Position numbers and translations under genes: made by a program
Source: Microbacteriaceae bacterium
Lineage (GTDB): Bacteria; Actinomycetota; Actinomycetes; Actinomycetales; Microbacteriaceae
DNA: 37,378 nucleotides
Direction: 5' to 3'
Assembly (NCBI GenBank): GCA_947448845.1
Contig: CANFOX010000003.1
Location: 1 to 37,378, forward strand
Shown here: piece by piece, positions 1-8,083 of the stretch
Layout of the letters: every line of letters begins with the position of its first letter
Position numbering within the stretch: position 1 is the stretch's first letter
Notes under the pieces: generated by a model
Seen by the model: only the letters and a program-made list of their open reading frames with translations
Told to the model about the DNA's origin: nothing
The model's database searches: none

Positions 1-1344
1 ACTCGAGCCTGGGAATTCGCGGCCGGTGCCCTACTGGCGGTTTGGTTGAGTAGCGGCAATGCCGGCGCCGACCGCTCAAGGGCGCAGAGTCGCAACCCAC
101 TTTGGTGGTGGCTTGGGCTGGCTCTTATTATCACCAGCTTCTCGGTGCTAACCACCCGCACCCCCTACCCAAGCTTCTGGGCGGCGATTCCGGTGGCTGG
201 GGCGGTGGCATTCTTGTTCGGCGGCGAATCGGCGTCTCGTTGGGTTCCGCAGCCAGTTTTGGCTTGGCGACCGATTCAGTTCTTGGGCGACATCTCTTAC
301 TCGCTCTACCTTTGGCACTGGCCTATTCTCACCCTTGCCCCCTGGTTTATTTTGGGCAAGGCCAACGACCTTCAGCAAACCGAGCTGGTTGCGCTGGCGA
401 TTTTAATCGGATGGCTGAGCAAGAAATTTATTGAAGACCCAATTCGCTTTGGGGCCCTTTCTCGCCTGCCAAACTGGAAGCAGTTGGTGGCTGCCGCGGT
501 GGGCATGGCGGTTGTGGTGGCATCGGTCACTTTGGCCACCCACTCGGCCAAGGCGACCCTAGCCGCCAACGGCGGTGAAGATCGAGTTTGGGGTAACTCG
601 CAGTCGATTGCGAATATTGACTTCAAGCCTCAAGAAAATGGCAGCTGCCTGGTGACCCGAGACAACTTCGGCTTCAAAACCTGCACCAAGGGTGACAAGA
701 ACGGTAAGTTCCGAGTTGGTTTCATTGGCGATTCTCACACCAGGCAATACTTTGTTCCGGTCGATAATTTGGCTTTCAAATACCACTGGAAACTCACCAT
801 GATTTCTAAAAGCGCCTGCCCAATTGCTAACACGAAAATCTTTCCAGCCTCGGTGCCAGACCCAAGTTGTAAAGACTGGAATGCGCACCTGCAGAAATAC
901 CTTGCCTCGGTGAAACCGTTCGACATGATTATTAACTCGAACTCATCTCTGGTTACCTTTGGTGACCCAAAAGTTGCCGCCGCCTACGCCATGACGGTGA
1001 AGAGTCAGTTGGCCAGGGGCACCAAATGGTTTGTGATTAAAGACAACCCGAAGCCAATGGAAAACTTCATTCCCTGCATTGCCGCTGCTGGCCTCAAGGC
1101 ACCGGTGGCCTGCGCCAACTCGCGCAAAGCGGCTCTGACACCGCCAGACATTCTTCCAACCGCTATCTCAAAACTTCCTGGCGTCACCGTAGCCAATTTC
1201 ACGAATGTGTTCTGCCACACGGTTTGCCCGCCGATTTTGCACCAGATTATGGTTTATCGCGACAATAGCCACATCACATCCAAGTTTTCGCGGTTGCTGC
1301 AACCTAAACTCAGAGCACGAATACCGGCGGAGTTTAAAAGATGA
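1..1344 (+). CDS. Acyltransferase 3 (OafA/YrhL-like) with C-terminal SGNH domain, 5' partial
   Basis: The ORF track starts this gene at a TTG (46), but the frame is open to base 1 and the upstream codons read TRAWEFAAGALLAV, the typical acyltransferase-3 segment 'RAWE..aGALLA'. The gene therefore enters from the left and the N-terminus is missing. Visible are the last membrane helices, including SYSLYLWHWPIL and the family motif IEDPIR. A soluble SGNH/GDSL-like domain follows, with block I GDSH (FIGDSHTRQY) and a late D..H block (YRDNSHIT) that would supply the other catalytic residues. Known members move acyl groups, often acetyl, across the membrane onto surface polysaccharides or peptidoglycan. 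Here the nearby glycan genes suggest O-acylation of the locus polymer, which is inference. Its TGA stop overlaps the next ATG (ATGA), suggesting translational coupling. Confidence 0.9.
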   Translation, partial: TRAWEFAAGALLAVWLSSGNAGADRSRAQSRNPLWWWLGLALIITSFSVLTTRTPYPSFWAAIPVAGAVAFLFGGESASRWVPQPVLAWRPIQFLGDISYSLYLWHWPILTLAPWFILGKANDLQQTELVALAILIGWLSKKFIEDPIRFGALSRLPNWKQLVAAAVGMAVVVASVTLATHSAKATLAANGGEDRVWGNSQSIANIDFKPQENGSCLVTRDNFGFKTCTKGDKNGKFRVGFIGDSHTRQYFVPVDNLAFKYHWKLTMISKSACPIANTKIFPASVPDPSCKDWNAHLQKYLASVKPFDMIINSNSSLVTFGDPKVAAAYAMTVKSQLARGTKWFVIKDNPKPMENFIPCIAAAGLKAPVACANSRKAALTPPDILPTAISKLPGVTVANFTNVFCHTVCPPILHQIMVYRDNSHITSKFSRLLQPKLRARIPAEFKR

Positions 1345-1883
1345 GACCAGCATGGCTAAAAGGCGCCGGGCGTTCTTGGCGGTTTTGGTTGGCAATTATT
1401 GTGCTAATTCTGGTGACCGTGGCGAACCTAAAAGTTGCACCCTGGCGATTGCCGTTCACCAAGGGCAACCGAGACTTCAACGTTGCGCAAATGATCGAAA
1501 GCCGTCGTTGGGTTGAAGCCGCACCAGTTGTGCTCACCAATCATTTTCGCAAGGTGACCGTCACCAATACGGGCGATCGTTTCAAAAACGGTTTCGGGTT
1601 CGAACGCGAACTGGTTGGCATCTTCGGCGTTACCGCCGTGCACAGAAAAAATAACCCGGTGGATGTTCGAGACCGCCTCTCGGCCTCTCAACTGGCGTCA
1701 TTCAGCAAATACAAATCCACGGTGCACTGTTCCGGGCGAACCTCGAAGTATTGCGGGTTTCAGATTTTTTGGGATCAAAAGCAGGCTCCGCGCGATGCCA
1801 CTTTTGTAGGGCTTCTAACTTCAGATAATGCCTATGGGCTAATCGAAGCCTCTCTTCTAAAAAGATTGCTCGGGGGCAACTAA
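1341..1883 (+). CDS. Hypothetical single-pass membrane protein
   Basis: I do not recognise a family for these 180 residues. A basic N-terminus (MRPAWLKGAGRSWRFW) leads into one hydrophobic helix (about residues 15-32), then about 145 mostly polar residues predicted outside the membrane. There are two cysteines in a short segment (HCSGRTSKYCG) that could form a disulfide. The start overlaps the acyltransferase stop as ATGA, and the stop overlaps the next start as TAATG, so it is firmly inside the operon and likely translated with its neighbours. Position between a polymer acyltransferase and a polytopic membrane protein suggests an accessory role in surface glycan modification or assembly, but nothing in the sequence assigns a reaction. 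Confidence 0.75.
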   Translation: MRPAWLKGAGRSWRFWLAIIVLILVTVANLKVAPWRLPFTKGNRDFNVAQMIESRRWVEAAPVVLTNHFRKVTVTNTGDRFKNGFGFERELVGIFGVTAVHRKNNPVDVRDRLSASQLASFSKYKSTVHCSGRTSKYCGFQIFWDQKQAPRDATFVGLLTSDNAYGLIEASLLKRLLGGN

Positions 1884-3310
1884 TGTTGACCGAACTTTTA
1901 GTGCTTTCACTGATTGCAGTTGGCGGGGTGTCTGGCGCTTGGCTACTCGGCGCTCGAAATACCTGGTTGGCGATTCCGGTTGGTGTTGCGATTGCCGTGG
2001 TGCTTCGAAACCTAAGTTTTTCTGCCCTCAACCTGGTTGGGCTTCGCCAGTTCGCCAGCGTTACCTTTTTTGTGCTGCTGGCAGCCGTTGCCCTACTTGC
2101 CGCCTGGCGCGCCAGAGTTGGGCTGTGGCGCCCGCTTTCGCTTGCGGTTGGGTTCGCCCTGCTCTCGGTTCTCACCACCCGATGGCTCGGCTTTTTGGGC
2201 ACCTCACACGGTGATTCGCTCTGGATTCTCTCGTTTAGTCACCTGATCGAAAATAACGGTTCGATGGAGATTCTGAACGGTCACACCTCGATCAAGCGCG
2301 GCTTCGCTTACCCGCTGTTGCTTGCTCTTGGGCCGAACCAGCAGTTCTTGTCTGGGCTCACGCCATACCTGTTTGCCGCACTGGCCAGCGCTGCCATTTG
2401 GTTGGTTACCACTCTGCTCGCCAAATACGACTGGCGGCAGGTTGCGCTGATAGCCGGCCTCGTGCTGCTGGCAACTTTCAGCTCGGTAATGCCACTTCGT
2501 TCGATTTACTACATCAACGGTCACACCCTTGCCGGCATTGGCATGCTGTTGGCCGCCGGTGCCACGGTGCTGGCAATTCGCGACGGTGCACTGAGCCTTC
2601 AAAACACGCTGGTGGCCTGCGTAGGAATTTTCACCGTGAGTTCGTCGCGAGCCGAAGGCATTGCCCTGGCAGCGCTCATCGTGCTTCCGCTAATAGCCGC
2701 TCGCTTCATTGCGCGCTGGCAAATCATTGCGCTGATCTCGTCGGCAACGGTTTCACTCGGGGTGTGGCTGGCAACCTATCATTCCTACATCATTCATTCG
2801 ACTCATCTGAACTGGGTGGTTTTCGATGCGCTACTGGTTGGCTTAGGCTGCCTGCCGGCTCTGCGCTGGCTCGACTGGCTGCGACACCGCTTGGTGCCAA
2901 TCGCGCTCATCAGCATGCCGTTGGTGCTAGTGCTGGCCGAGCTTCGTTACTCGCGCGACCTAGCCAAAGGCAATCGCAGTCTTTTCGCCAATCTGGTGCT
3001 TGGGCAAGGATTTTGGGGCTTCGGTCTGGTTGCCATTCTGGTTTTGATTGCCATTTTCTCGGCGCGCAAGTGGTCTAGCCTCACAAGCGAACACCGCACG
3101 TTGGTGATCATCACGGCTTCGCTGGTGTTTGGTTCGCTGATTGCCAAAATGCTCGACGGGGGCCAGTTTGGCCACCCAACTCTTGGCCGACTCGGCTGGT
3201 CAGACTCGTTAAACCGCATGTGGATTCAGTCGTTTGGTATCTTCTTAGTTGCGGCCGTGGTGGCGCTGGTTCAAAGCATCTGGCAGCCGACGAGCGAACA
3301 AACAAGTTAG
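1883..3310 (+). CDS. Polytopic membrane protein, possibly GT-C-like or polymerase-like
   Basis: This 475-residue protein is hydrophobic almost throughout, with roughly a dozen predicted transmembrane helices. One longer polar loop near residues 105-140 contains HGDS and NGHTSIKRG. That layout, many helices with an early extracytoplasmic acidic loop, resembles GT-C glycosyltransferases or O-antigen polymerase-type proteins, but I see no diagnostic motif and do not claim a family. The start codon overlaps the previous stop (TAATG). The next gene, a GT2 transferase likely to use a lipid phosphate carrier, begins 6 bp after the stop. A membrane GT-C enzyme using a lipid-linked sugar made by that GT2 would be a coherent pair, but this is inference. 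Confidence 0.75.
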   Translation: MLTELLVLSLIAVGGVSGAWLLGARNTWLAIPVGVAIAVVLRNLSFSALNLVGLRQFASVTFFVLLAAVALLAAWRARVGLWRPLSLAVGFALLSVLTTRWLGFLGTSHGDSLWILSFSHLIENNGSMEILNGHTSIKRGFAYPLLLALGPNQQFLSGLTPYLFAALASAAIWLVTTLLAKYDWRQVALIAGLVLLATFSSVMPLRSIYYINGHTLAGIGMLLAAGATVLAIRDGALSLQNTLVACVGIFTVSSSRAEGIALAALIVLPLIAARFIARWQIIALISSATVSLGVWLATYHSYIIHSTHLNWVVFDALLVGLGCLPALRWLDWLRHRLVPIALISMPLVLVLAELRYSRDLAKGNRSLFANLVLGQGFWGFGLVAILVLIAIFSARKWSSLTSEHRTLVIITASLVFGSLIAKMLDGGQFGHPTLGRLGWSDSLNRMWIQSFGIFLVAAVVALVQSIWQPTSEQTS

Positions 3311-3316
3311 GTCAAC

Positions 3317-4288
3317 ATGAAGGTCTTTATTCAGATTCCGTGCCTCAATGAGTCGGAATTCTTGCCAGCCACCCTCAAAGAGCTGCCGCGCAAACTTGAA
3401 GGCGCCAGCGAGGTCAAGTGGCTGGTTATAGATGACGGCTCGAGCGACAACACCACCGAGGTTGCACTTGCAAACGGTGTTGACTACGTGGTTCGGTTTC
3501 CGCACAACCAGGGCCTAGCCTCGGCCTTCCAAGCCGGCATCGATGCAGCGTTGAAACTTGGCGCCGACATTATTGTGAACACAGACGCCGACAACCAATA
3601 TGACGCCTCGGCCATTCCGGCTCTGATTAAGCCAATCGTTGAGGGCACCGCCGACGTGGTTGTTGGCGACCGCGACACCGGCAACGTGCAAGAGTTTTCG
3701 CGCCTCAAGCGCTACCTGCAGGGCCTTGGCACCAGCGTGGTGCAGCGTTTTTCTGGTACCAACGTTCACGATGCCACCAGTGGTTTTCGCGCCTTCAGCC
3801 GCCATGCCGCCCTACAAATCAACCTGGTAACCAAGTTCACCTACACAATCGAATCTCTAATTCAAGTGGATGACGCATCACTCGCACTCACCAACGTGCC
3901 CGTAAAACGAAATGCCAGTGTGCGCCCCAGCCGCCTGTTTGGCTCAACCTGGAAATATGTTCGCCGCAACGCCTGGACCATGATTCGTATTTACGTGCAA
4001 TACCGCCCATTGCGGTTGTTCGTTCCGGCGGGTCTGACGCTACTTGTGGCGGGCATTTTGTCTTGGCTTCCGTGGCTAATTGATGCCTTGAAAGGCAGCA
4101 ACACTGGGCACTTGCAAAGCATTATTCTGGGTGCCGTGCTCTTCATTTCAGGCATTCAGGTGCTTCTTTTCGGCATCTTGGCCGACTCGATTAACTCGGT
4201 TCGCTCGCTCACTACAAAGACCCTGCACCGGGTGCGCGACGTAGAACTCAGTGTCGGGGTTGAGCCAAAGATTTACCGCAAACGGTAA
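3317..4288 (+). CDS. GT2 family glycosyltransferase, polyprenyl-phosphate type
   Basis: The 323-residue protein has a GT-A fold of the dolichol/undecaprenyl-phosphate sugar transferase type. Seen are the N-terminal IPCLNESEFL, the acidic nucleotide-binding segment IDDGSSDNT, and the metal-binding DAD in NTDADNQYD. These are followed by SGFRAFSR, a motif common in DPM1/GtrB-like enzymes. Two C-terminal hydrophobic helices (around residues 233-255 and 268-290) anchor it in the membrane, as in GtrB/ArnC relatives. The likely reaction is transfer of a sugar from a nucleotide sugar to a lipid phosphate on the cytoplasmic face; the sugar cannot be read from sequence. It sits 6 bp after a polytopic membrane gene and just upstream of the nonulosonate-activating gene, in one plus-strand operon. 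Confidence 0.88.
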   Translation: MKVFIQIPCLNESEFLPATLKELPRKLEGASEVKWLVIDDGSSDNTTEVALANGVDYVVRFPHNQGLASAFQAGIDAALKLGADIIVNTDADNQYDASAIPALIKPIVEGTADVVVGDRDTGNVQEFSRLKRYLQGLGTSVVQRFSGTNVHDATSGFRAFSRHAALQINLVTKFTYTIESLIQVDDASLALTNVPVKRNASVRPSRLFGSTWKYVRRNAWTMIRIYVQYRPLRLFVPAGLTLLVAGILSWLPWLIDALKGSNTGHLQSIILGAVLFISGIQVLLFGILADSINSVRSLTTKTLHRVRDVELSVGVEPKIYRKR

Positions 4289-4298
4289 CAATAGAGGC

Positions 4299-5948
4299 GT
4301 GAACGAAACCACCGGTGAAATAACCCTGCCGAGCGCCTGGGTTGTTATCCCCGCGCGCGGTGGGTCAACCGGGGTTCCTCGAAAAAACGTTCGACTGCTA
4401 GACGGCAAACCCCTGATTGCCTATGCCATTCAGGCGGCGCTGAAGGTGTGCGAACCCGGCCACGTGGTAGTCATCACCGACGACGACGAAATCGATGAGG
4501 TTTCACAAAGTTTTGGCGCCCAAGTGGTTCGCGAACAAAAAACCACGGGAAAGGCAACCCTCGACGAGGTTATGGTTCGCACCATTCCGTTTCTGAAAGA
4601 ACTTGGCGCCGCTGATAGCGACGTGCTACTCACCATTCAGCCCACCTGCCCGTTCATTTCGCACCGCCGCATTCGCGAGGCGCTCAAACGCTTTGCCGCT
4701 GGCGCGGGCTCGGTAATCACGGTGGTTGATGATCGCCACCTCGGTTGGCTCTTCGACGAACAAGGCAATCCAAAACCCGACTACAGCGCACGAGTGAATC
4801 GTCAGCAGCTGCCGCCCCATTTTCGCGAATCGGGTGCCATTATTGCAGCGCGCATTGGCGACATCCTTGAATTTAAGACTCGAATTGTTGCGCCCATTTC
4901 GCTACTTGAGCTACCAGAAAAAGAAGCAGTCGACATCGACACCTTTGCCGACTGGGCGATCGCCGAACACTTTGCTACCCGCCGCAAAATTCTGCTTCGC
5001 ACCGATGCCGCCAAAGAGCTTGGCATGGGTCACGTTTATCGAACGCTTGCCCTGGCTTATGCGCTTGCGCGACACGACCTCACCATCGTGCTAAGTAAAG
5101 ACAAACCGCTTGGCATTGAGTTCTTCGATCAATACCCGTTTGCCTATGAAACCATCGAAGACGATCTGCAGTTTGTTGGCCTAGTGGCTGCCGCGAAGGC
5201 AGATCTTGTGGTGCTCGACCGCCTCGACAACTCGGCCGAATTCGTTGAGTTGGTGAAAGAGCAGGCCAAGGTAATCACCTTTGAAGACCTGGGCAGCGGG
5301 GCCGAGGTTGCCGACCTTCTGGTTTCTGACCTCTATGAAAATCCGCGGGTGCCACTTGACCGTCAACTTTCCGGGGTTGAAAACGCCATCTTGGCCCCAA
5401 GTTTTGAAACCATTCCTCGCCAAATTGAGTTTCGCGATTCGGTGAAAGACATTCTGGTGCTGTTCGGGGGCACCGACCCCTCACACCTGATTGAACGCAC
5501 CCTTCGTGCCCTCGAGGGTTATGCCTTTACCGGGCTGATTACCGTGGTGCGCGGCATCGGCTCAGAGCTGATCAACCCGGCCGATTACCAACTCAAGTTG
5601 CGCGTGCTAACCGACGTAAAGAACATGCCGGCCGTTATGGCCCAGGCCGATGTTGCCATCTCTTCTGCCGGCCGCACTATTACAGAGCTCAGCAGCATCG
5701 GGGTGCCCACGCTGTGCATGGCGCAAAACGTAAAAGAACTAACACACACCCACACCAGCCCGAACAACGGCGTGGTCATGCTTGGCCTCGGCACCCTGGT
5801 AAGCCAAGACACTCTCGTGGCGCACATTGCCAAACTGGTTGAAGACACCGATTTCAGGCGCACCCTTCACGAGCGGGCCCTGCAGGCAACTGCCGGCCGT
5901 AGCAACAACTCAATCGTGCGCCGCATTATGCGCTCGGTTGGCCTCTAA
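4299..5948 (+). CDS. Fused CMP-nonulosonate cytidylyltransferase (NeuA/PseF-like) and PseG-like domain
   Basis: Two enzymes are joined in 549 residues. Residues about 10-228 are a CMP-sialic-acid-synthetase type cytidylyltransferase: IPARGGSTGVPRKN nucleotide loop, QPTCPF, RQQLPPHFRESGA, and the family-ending VDIDTFADW. From about 229 a PseG-like GT-B domain follows: LLRTDAAKELGMGHVYR carries the GxGH..R motif whose histidine (about 245) is catalytic in PseG. SSAGRTITELSSIGVP matches the second-half nucleotide-binding loop. PseG removes UDP from a 2,4-diacetamido-trideoxyhexose before NeuB-type condensation, and PseF/NeuA then activates the product with CTP, so the fusion joins steps either side of the synthase. 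The track start (4251) lies inside the GT2 gene; I prefer GTG 4299, although its AGAGG is unusually close. Confidence 0.87.
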   Translation: MNETTGEITLPSAWVVIPARGGSTGVPRKNVRLLDGKPLIAYAIQAALKVCEPGHVVVITDDDEIDEVSQSFGAQVVREQKTTGKATLDEVMVRTIPFLKELGAADSDVLLTIQPTCPFISHRRIREALKRFAAGAGSVITVVDDRHLGWLFDEQGNPKPDYSARVNRQQLPPHFRESGAIIAARIGDILEFKTRIVAPISLLELPEKEAVDIDTFADWAIAEHFATRRKILLRTDAAKELGMGHVYRTLALAYALARHDLTIVLSKDKPLGIEFFDQYPFAYETIEDDLQFVGLVAAAKADLVVLDRLDNSAEFVELVKEQAKVITFEDLGSGAEVADLLVSDLYENPRVPLDRQLSGVENAILAPSFETIPRQIEFRDSVKDILVLFGGTDPSHLIERTLRALEGYAFTGLITVVRGIGSELINPADYQLKLRVLTDVKNMPAVMAQADVAISSAGRTITELSSIGVPTLCMAQNVKELTHTHTSPNNGVVMLGLGTLVSQDTLVAHIAKLVEDTDFRRTLHERALQATAGRSNNSIVRRIMRSVGL

Positions 5949-5960
5949 CTCGAAAACCCT

Positions 5961-8072
5961 CTAGTTTTTCTTAGCGGGGAAACCAGCCTGAACCCTGATT
6001 GATTCAGGGGTTGCGCCCATTGGCAGCGCGTAATAGATGTAAACCGGATAAACGCCGAGCCTTGGCACATATCGACCTTTGGCGGTTAGCTGAATGCTCT
6101 GAAGCGAGCTACGCCCCGAAACATTGGTAACCAAATTGTCAAAGAAGATTTGCCCATATTCATCGGAGTAGCCATTGAGTGGTGTTCGGCTTTTGGAAAT
6201 GTTTAGCCGGTTTGGTGGCGTTAGCGTTGCGATCTGGTAGTCATAGCTGAATGGCTTCGCCAAGCAATTGTCTGATCTGTTTGAATCGCAGGCAATGCGG
6301 TTCGAAGCCGCCCATACTCTCAAAACTTTATTAGACAAAAATTCGTAGCTAGTGATCGCAGATGGCGACTTTGCAAAATTGTAGGCATTCGCCGGAATGC
6401 CCGCGCTCATTTGACCAGACCAGGCTTGCAGCGAAACGGTGAAATCAGAATTCAGCACATCAACACCGGTTAGGTAAGTGCTGAAAGAGGTGGCAAAGTG
6501 GCCAGTTCCGTTTTTGTAGAAATCTTGCTGAACCCAATCAACCGAGGTTCCCGAAACCGTGAGCTCCAGGTAACCAACGTTGGTCGACGGCACGTCGTTC
6601 CAGGTCACATGCAGTTCACCGTCACTGTCGAGTGTGTAGTTCAATGCGGTTGGTGTTGGAAGGTTTGTTGGTTCATCTTGGGGCACGCTGTATAGCTGCG
6701 GGAAAGACGTTTCATCGTGACCCGCATAGTGGGCAATCAACTGGATGTAGGAGTAATCATTGATCGTTAGCCACGGAATCGTGCCGCGAACCTGGTTGCC
6801 GTCGAAGTTGAAAGTGGTTACGGTTCCAGAGGTTTTTTCGATTATCTCTAGATCGTAGCTGGTAGGCAGGGTGCTCTCTTGTGGTGCATCCCAAAGGAAT
6901 GTTAGAGAGTCGCTGAAGTTATTTGCTGGTCTGCCACCAGTGAGGCGAAGATACGGTTGCCCCGAAAGCGAAGTTTGAACTGCGTCTGCGCCAACCAGCG
7001 CGGCGGCATCAACCAAGCCGGCCCCGGTGTATGGGTCCCATCCGGCTATTGCAGTCATGTCGGTTGCCGATTGCTCAAGATGGGTTTTGGTTTCAGCCGG
7101 GGTTGGGTTTCCTGCCTTTTCAATGTAGAGCGCAGCGGCTGCGGCTACGTAAGGGGAAGCCATGCTGGTGCCGCTCATCTCCATGTAAGGAAAATCTTGG
7201 TAGTAGGTGCTTTCGTAGTTTGTTGGAATCGTTGAGATGATGCTTTCGCCTGGGGCAGTTATGTCAACGCCGGGGTCAGTGGTGCTGAAGTAAGAGGTGC
7301 TCGTTGAATTCGGCGCCTCGGAGGCTACCGAAATAGCACCAGAGCAAGTCGCCGGCACGAGCGATGGGTTCCCCTGTTGGTAATAGTTTCCGGCGGCAGC
7401 AACCACAACCACACCGGCGTCATTGGCTGCAGTAACCGCGTTACAAATCGCGGTGGTGTAGACCTTGTAGGCAATGTCATCTGGCGTGAGGTCAACGAAC
7501 GCCGACTCTTCGAGGGCTGGGCCCCCAAGGCTTAGATTCACCACCTTGGCACCGTGGTCCACTGCATAGTTCAAACCATCCACAAGCGACTGCGAAAACG
7601 CCGGAAGGTCCATTGCGTCTAGGTTTGATAGCTTGATTGGCATTATTTTGGCGCCATAAGCCAAGCCGGTAACTCCGAAATTGTTGTGAAGGGCGGCAAT
7701 GATTCCAGAGACATGGGTTCCGTGTCCATACTCGTCGGTGAAGTCATTGGCAGCCGTGTCGGTTATGGTGACACCGTTATCGATTAGGTTCGCAGGGTCA
7801 TAGCTAATGGTGGCCCCATTTACGATCTGCCCCGATAAATCTGCATGCGATGCGTCAACCCCGGTGTCAATCACCGCAACTTTTACGCCGTTTCCGGTAT
7901 AGCCGGCACCCCAAGCAGCTTGAGCTCGAACGGCTTTGAGCCCCCACTGCAGGTTCTGATAGTTCGCAGAAACCAAATCATCTACTACGTTGGCCGAGCT
8001 CGGGGAAATTGCAAGCGCTGCCACCACTATTGATGTTGAAACAGCCGACGCCAGGATGCTTTTGATTTTCAC
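5961..8072 (-). CDS. Secreted S8 subtilisin-like serine protease
   Basis: A 703-residue secreted subtilase. Residues 1-27 form a signal peptide ending near SSA. The catalytic triad is intact: Asp69 in AVIDTGVD, His117 in YGHGTHVSG, Ser303 in MSGTSMASPYVAA, with oxyanion Asn229 in AAAGNY. The peptidase domain ends near residue 360. The remaining 340 or so residues look like beta-sandwich domains, with at least one FN3-like stretch (around 470-570), and there is no sorting motif or C-terminal helix. No clear I9 propeptide is visible between signal and catalytic domain. Start is GTG 8072 with AGGA five bases upstream. It is the last gene of the minus-strand run, only 11 bp after NeuB, so it is probably co-transcribed with nonulosonate genes. 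It ends 12 bp from the convergent NeuA-PseG fusion. The substrate is unknown. Confidence 0.93.
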   Translation of the reverse strand: MKIKSILASAVSTSIVVAALAISPSSANVVDDLVSANYQNLQWGLKAVRAQAAWGAGYTGNGVKVAVIDTGVDASHADLSGQIVNGATISYDPANLIDNGVTITDTAANDFTDEYGHGTHVSGIIAALHNNFGVTGLAYGAKIMPIKLSNLDAMDLPAFSQSLVDGLNYAVDHGAKVVNLSLGGPALEESAFVDLTPDDIAYKVYTTAICNAVTAANDAGVVVVAAAGNYYQQGNPSLVPATCSGAISVASEAPNSTSTSYFSTTDPGVDITAPGESIISTIPTNYESTYYQDFPYMEMSGTSMASPYVAAAAALYIEKAGNPTPAETKTHLEQSATDMTAIAGWDPYTGAGLVDAAALVGADAVQTSLSGQPYLRLTGGRPANNFSDSLTFLWDAPQESTLPTSYDLEIIEKTSGTVTTFNFDGNQVRGTIPWLTINDYSYIQLIAHYAGHDETSFPQLYSVPQDEPTNLPTPTALNYTLDSDGELHVTWNDVPSTNVGYLELTVSGTSVDWVQQDFYKNGTGHFATSFSTYLTGVDVLNSDFTVSLQAWSGQMSAGIPANAYNFAKSPSAITSYEFLSNKVLRVWAASNRIACDSNRSDNCLAKPFSYDYQIATLTPPNRLNISKSRTPLNGYSDEYGQIFFDNLVTNVSGRSSLQSIQLTAKGRYVPRLGVYPVYIYYALPMGATPESIRVQAGFPAKKN

Positions 8073-8083
8073 AGGGTTCCTAT

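Noticed and set aside
46-1344. TTG at 46 as the true start of the first gene
   Set aside because: The frame is open upstream and encodes a conserved acyltransferase segment, so the gene is cut by the window edge.
1702-2202. 166-residue minus-strand ORF across two plus-strand genes
   Set aside because: Basic low-complexity shadow with no family match, spanning a coupled gene junction.
2398-3078. 226-residue plus-strand ORF inside the polytopic membrane gene
   Set aside because: Shadow frame with His/Arg/Cys-rich composition; the overlapping frame has clear membrane helices and coupled ends.
5948-5985. Terminator between the convergent NeuA-PseG fusion and subtilase genes
   Set aside because: GAAAAC/GTTTTTC pairing is imperfect and AT-only at its core; not strong enough to call.
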